Shown here in pieces: positions 10,331 through 21,409 of a stretch of DNA of 64,000 bases. The stretch is from the NCBI RefSeq assembly GCF_047675955.1, contig NC_132910.1, positions 115,241,143 to 115,305,142 on the forward strand, written 5' to 3'. Numbering within the stretch: position 1 is the first letter of the stretch; every line of letters starts with the position of its first letter. Source of the DNA: Chlorocebus sabaeus (taxonomy: Eukaryota > Chordata > Mammalia > Primates > Cercopithecidae). Below the pieces are notes generated by a model that was not told the DNA's origin, searched no databases, and worked only from the letters and a program-made list of their open reading frames with translations. Both the position numbers and the translations under genes were made by a program.

Positions 10331-10627
10331 GGCCGGGCGTGGTGGCTCACACCTGCAATCCCAGCACTTTGGGAGGCCAAGATGGGCGGATCAGGAGGTC
10401 AGCAGATCGAGACCATCCTGGCTACCACGGTGAAACCCCATCTCTACTAAAAATACAAAAAATTAGCTGGCCATGGTGGCGGGTGCCTGTAGTTCCAGCT
10501 ACTTGGGAGGCTGAGGCAGGAGAATCACGTGAATCCAGGAGGCGGAGCTTGCAGTGAGCTGAGATTGCGCCACTGCACTCCAGCCTGGGTGACAGAGAGA
10601 CTCCGTGTCAAAAAACAAAACAAAACA
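10331..10627 (+). mobile_element. AluY
   Basis: Complete Alu with AluY-type 'gagaccatcctggct' and 'ggcggagcttgcagtgagct'. The tail is (CAAAA)n. Target-site duplication 'aaaaggatctgctc' (10317-10330) versus 'aaaaggatctactc' (10628-10641), one mismatch. Confidence 0.93.
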
Positions 10628-10641
10628 AAAAGGATCTACTC

Positions 10642-11020
10642 ATATAAATTAGTAATGCATTTGAGAAAATATTTGCATGGTTCATTATTCTAGTCTAGAA
10701 TTAGACACATTGGAATGAACTTAATTTAAGCAGATCTGTGTCTATGCCACTTTGAGGAAAACAGATACCAATAAACTAAATACACACACACCACATATGC
10801 CAGTGATATTTTAATATATCCTTGTATAATTTTCAAGTGTAATAGATTAATATTCAAATATCCAGCATTATATATATGCATATATATGTATGTATATTTG
10901 TATATGTATGGGACATAATATAAAATACATTGAATGTAAGTGTTCAAAGTGGAGTCAAAATTATAATCAACTTAAACCTTGCAAGAGTTAACTCCCTCCT
11001 TAAAGGGGCAAAATATGGCA
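10642..11020. other. AT-rich sequence with TA/TATG tract
   Basis: No gene seen. An imperfect TATA/TGTA tract spans about 10868-10910 ('tatatatgcatatatatg'). Confidence 0.5.
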
Positions 11021-11024
11021 AGAA

Positions 11025-11165
11025 AAACATGGGTGTAATCCTGGCTTTTCTACGTCCTAGCTATGGAAACTTAGGCAAAGTTTTGAGATGGAAATATTAT
11101 GTGCACAACGCATAAGCTTGTTGTGAGGATTAAGTAGGTTAATACCTAAAATGCGTTTATGACAA
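11025..11165 (+). repeat. MIR SINE fragment (plus)
   Basis: Contains 'aatcctggctttt', 'ctagctatggaaacttagg', 'cttgttgtgaggattaag' and 'taggttaatac', the core and 3' half of a MIR in plus orientation. Confidence 0.7.
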
Positions 11166-12563
11166 TGGATCATTATTTATTCAGGAAAGTTAGCAAACTA
11201 CACAATCTAGACGTAGAAAATGACCCAATCATTGATATACATTATTTTTCAAAGATAGAGTTAAATTATCTACATTTTATCAGAGACTAGAAATGTTATA
11301 ATGTTCAAACGTTCTCTAGTATCTAATTTCTAAAAGTATCTTGGTAATTTCACTTTTTGGTAGGAATAGCACCATCCTCTTTCAGTATATAATTTGTGTA
11401 CTTTAATACACAGGGAGGAGGTTATTTCGTACCACAGAAAGTGGCATTACTTTGGCTAGGCCAAGGGTCCCTGAGGAGAAACAAAAAGGATAATTAAGAG
11501 AACTATGTCTATTACCCATCAGGCTTCCCTGGACTGGTTTGAACCACATTAATTACAAAAGTAAAGGCTAGAAGCTGATAACACTATTTTCATAAAATAC
11601 TTGACAAGATTCTAAGAGAAGAATAAATGGCAGAAAGTGCTGTATTTTGAGAAAAAGTTTGAGGAAAACTCCAAGCACATTCTCCCTGCCTCTGCACAGA
11701 AACCAGCACCATGCTATGACTCAACGAATCACAAGACAACACCCTTAGCTAGGACCATGTTATTTCCACTACAGATGCCATCAGCCATGTCAGCAGAGTG
11801 GCTTTATGGAGTGACTTTATGCACTATGGATGTCAAACATGGTAGATGCTATATGAGGGACTGCAGATCTTTCACTGGAATAAGGTTGGTTTATAGGCAT
11901 GCATGAGATACATCTTTAGGGATTCCTAGAAATAACCAAAAACTATCTTGAACCATTGCTTAAACAAGAAGGGTGTCGTTGAGAAATCAGAATTGGGGTA
12001 TAAAAAATATGTGATTTCACTTGTGCCTCAAAGCTAGTATTTCCTGGAGAATTTGGGGTTTATATATGATTATACACAATTGATCTAGGCATCTTGTTTA
12101 GATAATATAACTATATACTGTCAGTTAGATCATACCTCAATAGTTTTAGTGGTTTAAAATATATGGAATATATTTATACCTAAAGGAAATGTTTCTAACA
12201 GAAAAAAGTACAATTATTTCAAACATTTTAAATTTGTTCTTGAAATACATGACTAAAGAAATGAAACAAAAATATCACAATATATTATTTTAATTAATAC
12301 TATAAGAAAAAGCTACAACAAAAAACAAGTTACTTAATGATACAAATAGTTACCAATTGTAATCATCCTATAATTCATGTAAGACATAAAAGTCAAGAAT
12401 CAATATGTTTGAAAAAACATTTAAAATGGATTTTACTTTTAAAGAAAATTGTATTATAGTATACTCTTACCTCATGTTCTATATATATTAATAACATAAT
12501 ATCACAAGCCTCCTCCCACATCCCATCAAAACCTCTGTCCCATAACTTTCATTTGTACCCATT
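11166..12563. other. Unassigned sequence
   Basis: No repeat family or gene recognised; AT-rich with short ORFs only (longest 89 codons at 11637-11906, no motif). Confidence 0.5.
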
Positions 12564-12575
12564 AAGAAGTAACAG

Positions 12576-12874
12576 GGACTGGGCACGGTGGCTCACACCT
12601 GTAATCCTAGCACTTTGGGAGGCCAAGGTGGGCGGATTGCCTGAGCTCAGGAGTTTGAGAGCAGCCTGGGCAACAAGGCGAAACCCCATCTCTACTAAAA
12701 TCCAAAAACATTAGCCGGGAGTGGTGGTATGCGCCTGCAGCCCCAGCTACTCAGGAGGCTGAGGCAGGAGAATCGCTTGAACCCAGGAGGCAGAGGTTGC
12801 AGTGAGCCGAGATCCACCACTGCACTCCAGCCTGGGCGACAGATCAAGACTGCGTCTCCAAAAAAAAAAAAAAA
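12576..12874 (+). mobile_element. AluS
   Basis: Complete dimer; 'gcctgagctcaggagtttga' and 'cagcctgggcaacaagg' suggest AluSz/Sq-type. Poly-A near 12860-12876. Duplicated target 'aagaagtaacag' (12564-12575) and 'aaggagtaacag' (12875-12886), 11 of 12 matching. Confidence 0.92.
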
Positions 12875-12886
12875 AAGGAGTAACAG

Positions 12887-13200
12887 AAACTAGATATGCA
12901 TCCCCCTCACACCCACTGAAATAATTGCAAGAGTGGACAAAATACATGAAACAACAGTTTTCAGACATAGCACAACAGGCAGTGTTAAAGTAAAGGAAAG
13001 AAATAAGGTGAGATCTAAGAATGCTAAAGTTTACGGCCTGAAGAGGGGTTTTGGCCTGCAATGCAGGAGAGAGAGACCCAAACAAAGACTGGTAGTTTTC
13101 TTGAGTCAAGGAGGTAGTTCAGGAAGACCAAGACAGCTGGAATTATTAAGGCAGCTATCTGGAAAGGAGAAAGCTACAGAGACAACTGTGGAGGTGTGCA
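12887..13200. other. Unassigned, probably old repeat
   Basis: No clear family. Reversed, it contains 'gtttcatgtattttgtccac' and 'ttgcaattatttcagtggg', wording often seen in old L1- or LTR-derived sequence, but I cannot place it. Confidence 0.3.
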
Positions 13201-13229
13201 TGCATTTCCCTTGTGTCTTCTTGTAGCAC

Positions 13230-14085
13230 CTGAGTACCCAGGGACTAGCATATGGTCTGGGTTCACTGGAGAAGGTCTGGAGCTTTTGTCCATATGGGTG
13301 GGTCTGGCACTGTGTCTTCAGGGGCAGGTCTGGAGCTTGGGCCCTCGGGTGTAGACCTGGATCCTGCATCCCTGGATCCAGGCTTAGACCCTGGGGTCTG
13401 TGCAGATGGGTCTCAAGCCTGGGTCCATGCAGGGCTGGATCCTGGATCCATGGGGGCAGATCTGATTTTAGGGCAGGCCATTAACCCAAGTCTGCATGGC
13501 CAGCTTAGGACTGAGTTCATGGGGACAGCTGAGTCCTGTCTATGGAAGCTATCCTAGAGCCTGGCATCATGTGGACCAGCCTGAAGCCTGGGTTCACAGG
13601 GGCCAGCTTGGCACTGTGGTGTGCTTAGGGCCTGGGGCTGCAAGAGCTGTCATACAGCTCAGACGGGGCTGAATTCTGGGGCTACAGAGGCCAATCTGGA
13701 GCCTGGGCTGCAAGACTGACCTAACACCAGGTCCACTGGAGTGGGCCTGGTGTTACGGACTCTTGCAAAGGTAGGTGGTTACTTCACGTTCCTTCCCCTA
13801 TACACAGGGTATCTCTCTCCACTTTGCACTCTGCAATACCCAGACTTGAAAGAGGAGCAGATGCGGATAATATAAAACTATCCTTCCTATCCTCTTCAAT
13901 GCATCTTTTCTTATTTCTGTGCTCCACCCAGATGCTGCAATCTTTCACTAGATTCCTTAAATCTTGCGAAGGACTTTGTTGTTTGTTTGTTTGTTTGTTT
14001 GTTTTTTAATGAATGGATGGTTGTTTAATTGAGGTTTCAGTGATGGGATGAGCACTACAAAATCCTATTCTGCCACCTTGGTAAT
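13230..14085 (-). mobile_element. Old L1 5'-UTR fragment with GC-rich degenerate tandem array
   Basis: On the minus strand the right end starts 'ccaaggtggcagaatagg', like an L1 5' terminus, and continues with 'cattgaagaggataggaagg', as in older (L1MA/L1PB-age) 5' UTRs. Further in (13250-13770) is a GC-rich array of loosely repeated units around 'cccaggctccag' and 'gacccaggct', with 30-40 bp spacing. Such tandem promoter units occur in old L1 5' UTRs. A (TTTG)n run at 13978-14004 marks local slippage. The long plus-strand ORF at 13252-13557, with repeated 'LDPG' words, is a by-product of this array. No ORF1/ORF2 from this copy follows. Family call is from memory. Confidence 0.6.
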
Positions 14086-14389
14086 ATCACTTTCAACATT
14101 ATAAATTCATAAAAGTAAATTTAAATAACATCCTGTCTCAGAAACAGAAATTATCATGACTTTTTTTTCAAGTTTTTTTTTATTATTATACTTTAAGTTC
14201 TGGGATACATGTGCTGAACGTGCAGGTTTGTTACACAGGCATATATGTTCCACGGTGGTTTGCTGCACCCATCAACCCATCATCTACATTAGGTATTTCT
14301 CCTGATGCTATCCCTCCCCTTGCCTTCCACCCCCCCGACAGGCCTCAGTGTGTAATGTTATCCTCTTTGTGCCCATATGTTCTCATTGT

Positions 14390-17300
14390 TCAACCCTCAC
14401 TTATGAGTGAGAACATGCCCTGTTTGATTTTCTGTTCCTCTGTTAGTTTGCTGAGAATGATGGTTTCCAGCGTCATCCACATCACTTCAAAGGACATGAA
14501 CTCATTCTTTTTATGGCTGCATATTATTCCACTGTGTATATGTGCCACATTTTCTTTATCCAATCTAACATTGATGGACATTTTGGTTGGTTCCAAGTCT
14601 TTGCTATGTGAAAAGTGGAATAGTGCTCCAATAAATATACGTGTGTATGTGTCTTTACAGTACAATGATTTATAATCTTTTGGGTATATATCCAGTAATG
14701 GGATTATTGGGTCAAATGATATTTCTAGTTCTAGATGTTGAGGAATTGCCACACTCTCTTCCACAATGGTTGAACTAATTTACACTCCCACCAACAGTGT
14801 AAAAGCATTCCTATTTCTCCACATCCTCTCCAGCATCTGTTGTTTCCTGACTTTTTAATAATCACCATTCTAACTGGCGTAAGATGGTATCTCATGATGG
14901 TTTTGATTTGCATTTCTCTAATGAACAGTGATGATGAACTTTTTTTCATGTTTTTTGGTCACATAAATGTCTTCTTTTGAAAAGTACCTGCTCATATCCT
15001 TTGCCCACTTCTTGATAGGTTTTCTTGTTTGTTTCTTTGTTTTCTTGTAAATTTGTTTAAGTTTTTATAGATTCTGGATATTAGCCTTTTGTCAGATGGA
15101 CAGATTGCAAAAATTTTCTCCCATTCTGTAGGTTGCCTGTTCATTCTGATGATAGTTTCTTTTGCTGTGCAGAAGCTCTTTAGTTTAATTAGATCCCATT
15201 TGTCAATTTTGGCTTCTGTTGTATTTGCTTTTGGTGTTTTCATCATAAAATATTTGCGCATGCCTCTGTCCTCAGTGGTATTGTCCAGGTTTTCTTCTAC
15301 AGTTTTTATTGTTTTAAGTCTTACGTTTAAGTCTTTAATCAATCTTGAATTAATTTTTGTATACGGTGTAAGGAAGGGGTCCAGTTTCAGTTTTCTGCAT
15401 GTGACTAGCCAGTTTTCCCAACACCATTTATTAAATAGGGAATCCTTTCCCTATTGCTTGTTTTTGTCAGGTTTGTCAAAGATCAGATGGTTGTAGATGT
15501 GTGGTGTTATTTCTGAGGCCTCTGTTCTGTTCCATTGGTTTATATGTCGGTTTTGGTACCAGTACCATGCTGTTTTAGTTACTGTAGCATTGTAGTATAG
15601 TTTGAAGTCAGATAGTATCATGCCTCTAACTTTGAACTTTTTGGGATTGTCTTGGCTATAAGGGCTCTTTTATGGTTCCATATGAAATCTAAAGTAGTTT
15701 TTTCTAATTTGTGAAGAAAGTCAATGGTAGCTTGATGAGAATAGCATTAAATCTATAAATTACTTTGGACAGTATGGCCATTTTCATGATATTGATTCTT
15801 CCTAGCCATGAGCATGGAATATTTTTCCATTTGTTTGTATCCTTTCTTATTTCCTTGAGCAGTGGTTTGTAGTTCTCCTTGAAGAGGTCCTTCACATCCC
15901 TTGTAAGTTGGATTCCTGGGTATTTTACTCTTTTTGTAGCAATTGTGAATGGAGTTTGCTCATGATTTGGCTCTCGCTTTGTCTATTATTGGTGTAGAGA
16001 AATGCTTGTGATTTTTGCACATTGATTTTGTATCCAGAGACTTTGCTGAAGTTGCTTATTGGCTTAAAGTGGTTTTGGGCTGAGACGATGGGGTTTTCTA
16101 AATACACAATCATGTCATCTGCAAACACAGATAACTTGACTTTCTCTCTTCCTATTTGAATACTCTTTATTTCTTTCTCTTGCCTGATTGCTCTGGCCAG
16201 AAGTTTCAATACTACGTTGAATAGGAGTGGTGAGAGAGGACATCCATATATTGTGCCAGTTTTCAAAGGGAATGCTTGCAGCTTTTGCCCATTCAGTATG
16301 GTATTGGCTGTGGGTTTGTCATAAATAGCTCTTATTATTTTGAGATATCTTTCATTAGTACCTAGTTTATTGAATGTTTTTAGCATGAAGGGGTGTTGAA
16401 TTTTGTCAAAAGCCTTTTTTGCATCTATTGAGAAAAATCATGTGGTTTTTGTCATTGGTTCTGTTTATGTGATAGATTATGTTTATTGATTTGCGTATGT
16501 TGAATCAGCCTTGCATCCCAGGGATAAAGCCATCTTGATCATGGTAGATAAGCTTTTTAATTTGTTGCTGGATTCAGTTTGCCGTATTTTATTGAGGATT
16601 TTGGCATCAATATTCACCAGGGAGATGGGCCTGAAATTTTCTTTTTTTGTTGTGTCTCTGCCAAGTTTTGGTACCAGGATGATTCTGGCCTCATAAAATG
16701 AGTTAGGGAGGAGTCCCTCTTTTTCTATTGTTTGGAATAGTTTCAGAAGGAATGGTACCAGCTCCTCTTTGTACCTCTGGTAGAATTTTGCTATGAATCT
16801 CTCTGATCCTGGGCTTTTTTTGGTTTGTAGGCTATTAATTACTGCCTGAATCTCAGAACTTTTTATTGCTTTAGTCAGAGATTCGACTTCTTCCTGGTTT
16901 AGTCTTGGGAGGGTGTATGTGTCCAGGAATTTATCCATTTCTTCTAGATTTTTTAGTTTATTTTCATAGAGATGTTTATCGTACTACCAGGGATTAGCGG
17001 GTAGTGGTGATTTCTTCCTTAGATCAGTGGGATCAGTGGTGATCTCGCCTTTATCATTTTTATTGTGTCTATCTGATTCTTCTCTCTTTTCTTCTTTATT
17101 AGTCTGGCTAGCAGTCTATCTATTTTGTAAAGCTTTTCAGAAAATCAGCTCCTGGATTCATTGATTTTTTTAAGGGTTTTTCGCGTCTCTATCTCTTTCA
17201 GTTCTGCTCTTAGTTCTTTCTTGTCTTCTGCTAGTTTTTGAATTTGTTTGCTCTTGCTTCTCTACTTCATTTAATTGTGATGTTAGCGTGTCGATTTTAG

Positions 17301-18547
17301 ATCTTTCCCACTTTCTCCTGTGGGCATTTAGTGCTATAAATTTCCCTCTGAAAATCGCTTTAGCTCTGTCCCAGAGATTCCAGTACATTGTGTCTTTGTT
17401 CTCATTGGTTTCAAGAACTTATTTATTTCTGCCTTAAAATTGTTATTTACTCAGTAGCCATTCAGGAGCAGGTTGTTCAGTTTCCATGTAGTTGTGTTAT
17501 TTTGAGTGAATTTCTTAATCCTGAGTTCTAATTTGATTGCACTGTGGTCTGAGAAACCATTTGTTATGATTTCCATTCTTTTGCATTTGCAGAGGGGTGT
17601 TTTATTCCAATTATGTGGGCGATTTTAGAATAAGTGTGATGTGGTGCTGAGCAGAATGTATATTCTGTTGATTTGAGGTGGAGAATTCTGTAGATGTCTA
17701 TTAGGTCTGCTTGGTCCAGAGCTGAGTTCAAGTCCTAAATATCCTTATTAATTTTCTGTCTCGTTGATCTGTCTAATATTGACAGTGGGATGTTAAAGTC
17801 TCCCACTCTTATTGTGTGGGAGTCTAAGTCTCTTTATAGATGTCTAAGAACTTGCTTTATTGACTGGGTGTGGTGGCTCATGCCTGTAATCCCAGCACTT
17901 TGGGAGGCCAAGGCGAGTGGACCACGAGGTCAGTTTGAGATCAGCCTAACCAACAGGGTGAAACCCTGTCTGTACTAAAAATACAAAAATTAGCTTGGCA
18001 TGGTGGTACGCTCCTGTAATCCCAGCTACTCAGGAGGCTGAGGCAGGAGAATTGCTTGAATTCAGGAGGTAGAGTTGGCAGTGAGCTGAGATCATGCCAC
18101 TGCACTCCAGCCTGGGCAACAGAGTGACTCTGCCTTTAAAAAAAAAAAAAAAAAAAAAAAAAGAACTTGCTTTATGAATATGGGTGTTCCTGTATTGGGT
18201 GCATATATATTTAGGATAGTTAGCTCTTCTTGTTGCATTGATCCCTTTACCATTATGTAATGCCCTTCTTTGTCTTTTTTGATTTCTGTTGGTTTAAAGT
18301 CTGTTTTATCAGAGATGAGGATTGCAACCTCTGCTTTTTTTTGCTTTCCATTTGCTTGGCAAATGTTTCTCCATCCATTTATTTTGGACCTGTGTGTGTC
18401 TTTGCCCATGAGATGGGTCTCCTGAATACAGCACACCAATGGGCCTTAACTCTTTATCCAATTTGCCAATCTGTGCTTTTGAATTGGGATATTTAGCTTG
18501 TTTACATTTAAGATTAATATTGTTATGTGTGAATTTGATCCTGTCAT
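14390..18547 (-). pseudogene. L1 copy 1 ORF2 remnant (EN-RT-C domain)
   Basis: Starts at the ATG reversed at 18545-18547 ('atgacaggatc') and ends at 14390. The endonuclease start is readable at 18092-18439 ('VCCIQETHLMGKDTH', 'GWRNICQANGKQKK', 'ILNIYAPNTGTP') and is then cut by the Alu. The RT core at 15925-16386 has 'GCPLSPLLFNVVL' and the catalytic 'FADDMIVYLENP'. The C-terminal part is at 14390-15342. Without the Alu, length is about 3.85 kb, near the usual 3.8 kb, but numerous stops and frameshifts split it. The RT motif normally reading RQGCPLSP shows 'IYGCPLSP'. Confidence 0.9.
17861..18160 (+). mobile_element. AluS inserted in L1 copy 1 endonuclease region
   Basis: Complete Alu ('actgggtgtggtggctcatg' to a 23-base A tail), opposite in strand to the host L1. 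The 15-bp duplication 'aagaacttgctttat' is perfect (17846-17860 and 18161-18175) and lies in L1 sequence, so the Alu is younger than the L1. It interrupts ORF2 just after the residues 'FIKQVL'. 'ccacgaggtcag' in the left arm is Sc/Sp-like. Confidence 0.95.
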
Positions 18548-18554
18548 TATGATG

Positions 18555-19628
18555 CTAGCTGGTGATTTTGCCCATTAGTTGATGCAGTTTCTTTATAATG
18601 TCAATGGTCTTTACATTTTGGTTTGTTTTTGCAGTGGCTAGTACTGCTTTTTCCTTTTCATATTTAGTGCTTTCTTTAGGAGCTCTTGTAAGGCAGATCT
18701 GGTGGTGACAAAGTCCTTCAGTCTTTGCTTGTCTGGAAAGCATTTTATTTTTCCTTCATTTATGAAGCTTAGTTTGGCTGGATATGAAATTCTGGGTTGA
18801 AAATTCTTTTTTTAAGAATGTTGAATATTGGCCCCCATTCTCTTCTGGCTTGCAGGATTTCTGCAGAGAGATATGCTGTTAGTCTGATGTATTTCCCTTT
18901 GTGGGTAACCTGACCTTTCTCTCTGGATGCCCTTAACATTTTTTTCTTCATTTCAACCTTGGTGAATCTGATGATTATGTGTTTTAGGGTTGCTCTTCTC
19001 TAGGCGTATCTTTGTGGTGTTCCCATTTCCTGAATTTGAGTTGGCCTCTCTTGCTAGGTTGGAGAAGTTCTCCTGGATAATATCCTGAAAAGTGTTTTCC
19101 AGCTTGGTTCCATTCTCCCTGTCACTTTCAGGTACATCAATCAAACGTCGGTTTGGTCTTTTCACACAGTCTCATAATTCTTGGAGGCTTTTTTTGTTCC
19201 TTTTTATTCTTTTTTTCTCTAATATTGTCTTGCTTTATTTCATTAAGTTGATCTTCAAACTTTGATATCCTTTCTTCCGCTTGATTGATTCAGCTACTGA
19301 TATTTATGTGTGCCTCACAAAGTTCTCGTGTTGTTGTTTTCAGCTCCATCAGATCATTTAGGTTCTTCTCTAAACTGGTTATTCTAGTTAGCAATTCCTC
19401 TAACCCTTCGTCAAGGTTCTTAGATTCCTTGCATTGGGTTAGAACATATTCCTTTAGCTTGGAGGAGCTTGTTATTAACTACCTTCTGAAGTTTACTTCT
19501 GTCAATTCATCAAATTCATTCTCTGTCCAATTTTGTTCCCTTGCTGGCAAGGAGTTGTGATCCTTATGAGGAGAAGAGGCATTCTGGTTTTTGGAATTTT
19601 CAGGCTTTTTGCACTGGGTTTTTCTCAT
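18555..19628 (-). pseudogene. L1 copy 1 ORF1 remnant
   Basis: Begins at the reversed ATG at 19626-19628 ('atgagaaaaacccagtgc'). Fragments read 'MKRPNRRLIDVPESDRENGT' (RRM start, 18953-19165), 'KMLRASREKGQVTHKGK' and 'LSAEILQARREWGPIFNILK' (C-terminal domain, 18769-18951). Frameshifts separate the coiled coil, RRM and CTD. Length about 1.07 kb is normal for ORF1, but no continuous frame remains. Confidence 0.88.
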
Positions 19629-20741
19629 TTTTATGGATTTATCTATCTTTGGTCTTTGCTGTTGGTGACCTTAGAATGGAGTTTTTGTGTGGTTGTCCTT
19701 CTTGTTGATGTTGATGTTATTCCTTTTTGTTTGTTAGTTTTCCTTCTAACAGTCAGGCCCCTCTTTGCAGGTCTACTGGAGTTTGCTGGGGGTCCACTCC
19801 AGACCCTGTTTGCCTGGGTGTCACCAGCAGAGGCTGCAGAACAGCAAAGAATGCTTTCTGCTCCTTCCTCTCCCCACACAGGTGCTCTTTCCCAGGGAGA
19901 TGGGAGTTTTATCTTTAAGCCCCCGACTGGGGCTGCTGTCTTTCCAACAGATACGCCCGGTCCAGAGAGGAGGAATCTAGAGAGGCAGCCTGGCTACAGT
20001 GGCTTTGAGGTGCTGTGGTGAGCTCCACCCAGTTTGAAGTTCCAGGTGGCTTTGTTTACACTGTGAGGGGAAAACCGCCTACTCAAGCCTCAGTAATAGT
20101 GGATGCCCCTCTCCCCACCAAACTCGAGCATCCCAAGTTGACTTCAGACTCTTGTGCTGACAATGAGAATTTCAAGCCAGTGGATCTTAGCTTGCTGGGC
20201 TCCATGGGGATGGGATCCACTGAGCTAGACCACTTGGCTCCCTGGCTTCAGCCCCCTTTCCAGGGGAGTGAATGGTTCTGTCTCACTGGTGTTCCCGGCA
20301 CCACAGAGGTATGAAAAAAAAAACAACTCCTGAGGCTGCTCCGTGTCTGCTCAAACGACCTCCCAGTTTTGGGCTTGAAACCCAGGGCCCTTGTGGTATA
20401 CGCACCCAAGGGAATCTCCTGGTCTGTGGGTTGCAAAGACTTTGAGAAAAGCATAGTATCTGGGACAGATAGCATCATCCCTCACCGCAGGGTCCCTCAC
20501 GGCTTCCCTTGGCTGGGGGGAGGTGGGGGTAGCTCCCTCACCCCTTGTGCTTCCCATGTGAAGCGACACTCCTCCCTGCTTTGGCTCACCCTCTGTGGGC
20601 TGCACCCACTGCCTAATGAGTCCCAGCGAGATGAACTGGGTGCCTCAGTTGGAAATACAGAAATAACCCGCCTTCTGTGTTGGTCTTGCTGGGAGCTGCA
20701 GACCAGAGCTGTTCCTATTCGGCCATCTTGCCCGGCACCCC
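19629..20741 (-). promoter_or_regulatory. L1 copy 1 5' UTR (internal promoter region)
   Basis: About 1.1 kb, with the L1 start (reversed 'gatggccgaataggaacagc') at the right end. In the L1PA family this holds the sense promoter and, further in, an antisense promoter. Activity cannot be judged from sequence. A 136-codon plus-strand ORF (20369-20779) runs antisense out of it. Confidence 0.8.
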
Positions 20742-20779
20742 AGAATAAGTTTTATAGTCTGGTAAGAGTGGGGTGGTGA
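20369..20779 (+). other. Antisense ORF leaving L1 5' UTR (ORF0-like position)
   Basis: A 136-codon frame beginning 'MGLKPRALVVYAPKG' inside the L1 5' UTR, on the strand opposite L1, and passing the L1 5' end into about 13 codons of flanking sequence. Primate L1s have a known short antisense ORF (ORF0) in this region that can extend into flanking DNA. The position fits; I cannot confirm homology. The third L1 has a related antisense segment ('ETQGPGGVGSRGKLLIHG', within 47894-48394), so the frame is partly conserved between copies. Confidence 0.35.
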
Positions 20780-21116
20780 AGTAACACGTGCAATTCTGAA
20801 AACATAGGGAGCTTCATGTATCACAGATCTGATGCTGTACTTTTAAATTCATAAGCATTACACATATTCTGTAAGCTATTTTTCCCGTTATGTTTCTGTG
20901 TTTCATCTCTTTACTCTTCATTGTCCCAATACCCTTGTGATTAAACGTACACAGGCTATAACCAGGGGACACCAGTGTGGGGCTGGGATACAGCATTCAA
21001 TTTCTGCTTGGAACTACTTAATTTCTAGGGTTAACACATTAGCAAACTGCCTAATTAAATCGGGTGTCAAAAATATTGTCTGAAAAAGTAACATGAGCCA
21101 ACCATTATACTACATT
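20742..21116. other. Spacer between two L1 copies
   Basis: About 370 bp of unassigned sequence between L1 copies 1 and 2. No gene or repeat seen. Confidence 0.6.
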
Positions 21117-21409
21117 AACTTTTTCATTTATTTATTTTTGTATTTTCTCCAAAATGAGTTTTTTGTTTTTTGGGTTTTTTTGTATTTTGTATTTTGTATT
21201 ATTATTATACTTTAAGTTCTAGGGTACGTGTGCACAACATGCAGGTTTGTTACATATATATACATGTGCCATGTTGGTGTGTTGCACCCATTAACTCGTC
21301 ATTTATATTAGGTATATCTCCTAATGCTATCCCTCCCCCTTACCCACTCCCCACAATAGGATCTGGTGTGTGATGCTCCCCTTCCTGCGTCCAAGTGATC
21401 TCATTGTTC

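Larger units (their letters stand above)
14161..20741 (-). mobile_element. Near full-length L1PA (copy 1) with nested Alu
   Basis: Reads 3' to 5' along the plus strand: poly-T at 14161-14182, 3' UTR, ORF2 remnant, ORF1 remnant and a 5' UTR ending with reversed 'caagatggccgaatagg' near 20730. Length after removing the Alu (17861-18160) is about 6.3 kb, the size of an intact primate L1. 5' UTR and 3' UTR wording suggest an L1PA subfamily of middle age, older than the cercopithecid-specific ones. I found no convincing target-site duplication. Both ORFs are broken, so it is immobile. Confidence 0.92.

Noticed and set aside
10868..10910. TATA-rich run as a core promoter
   Set aside because: An imperfect TA/TATG microsatellite with no initiator or gene downstream.
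13252..13557. Plus-strand ORF with repeated LDPG words as a possible repetitive protein
   Set aside because: The repeats come from the GC-rich array in an L1 5'-UTR fragment, read antisense. No independent gene evidence.
14211..14675. 154-codon plus-strand ORF
   Set aside because: Lies antisense to the L1 copy 1 3' UTR and ORF2 end; a shadow frame.
19533..20021. 162-codon plus-strand ORF as an L1 antisense gene
   Set aside because: Antisense to ORF1 start and 5' UTR with no start context or relation to known ORF0; low stop density in GC-rich sequence explains it.
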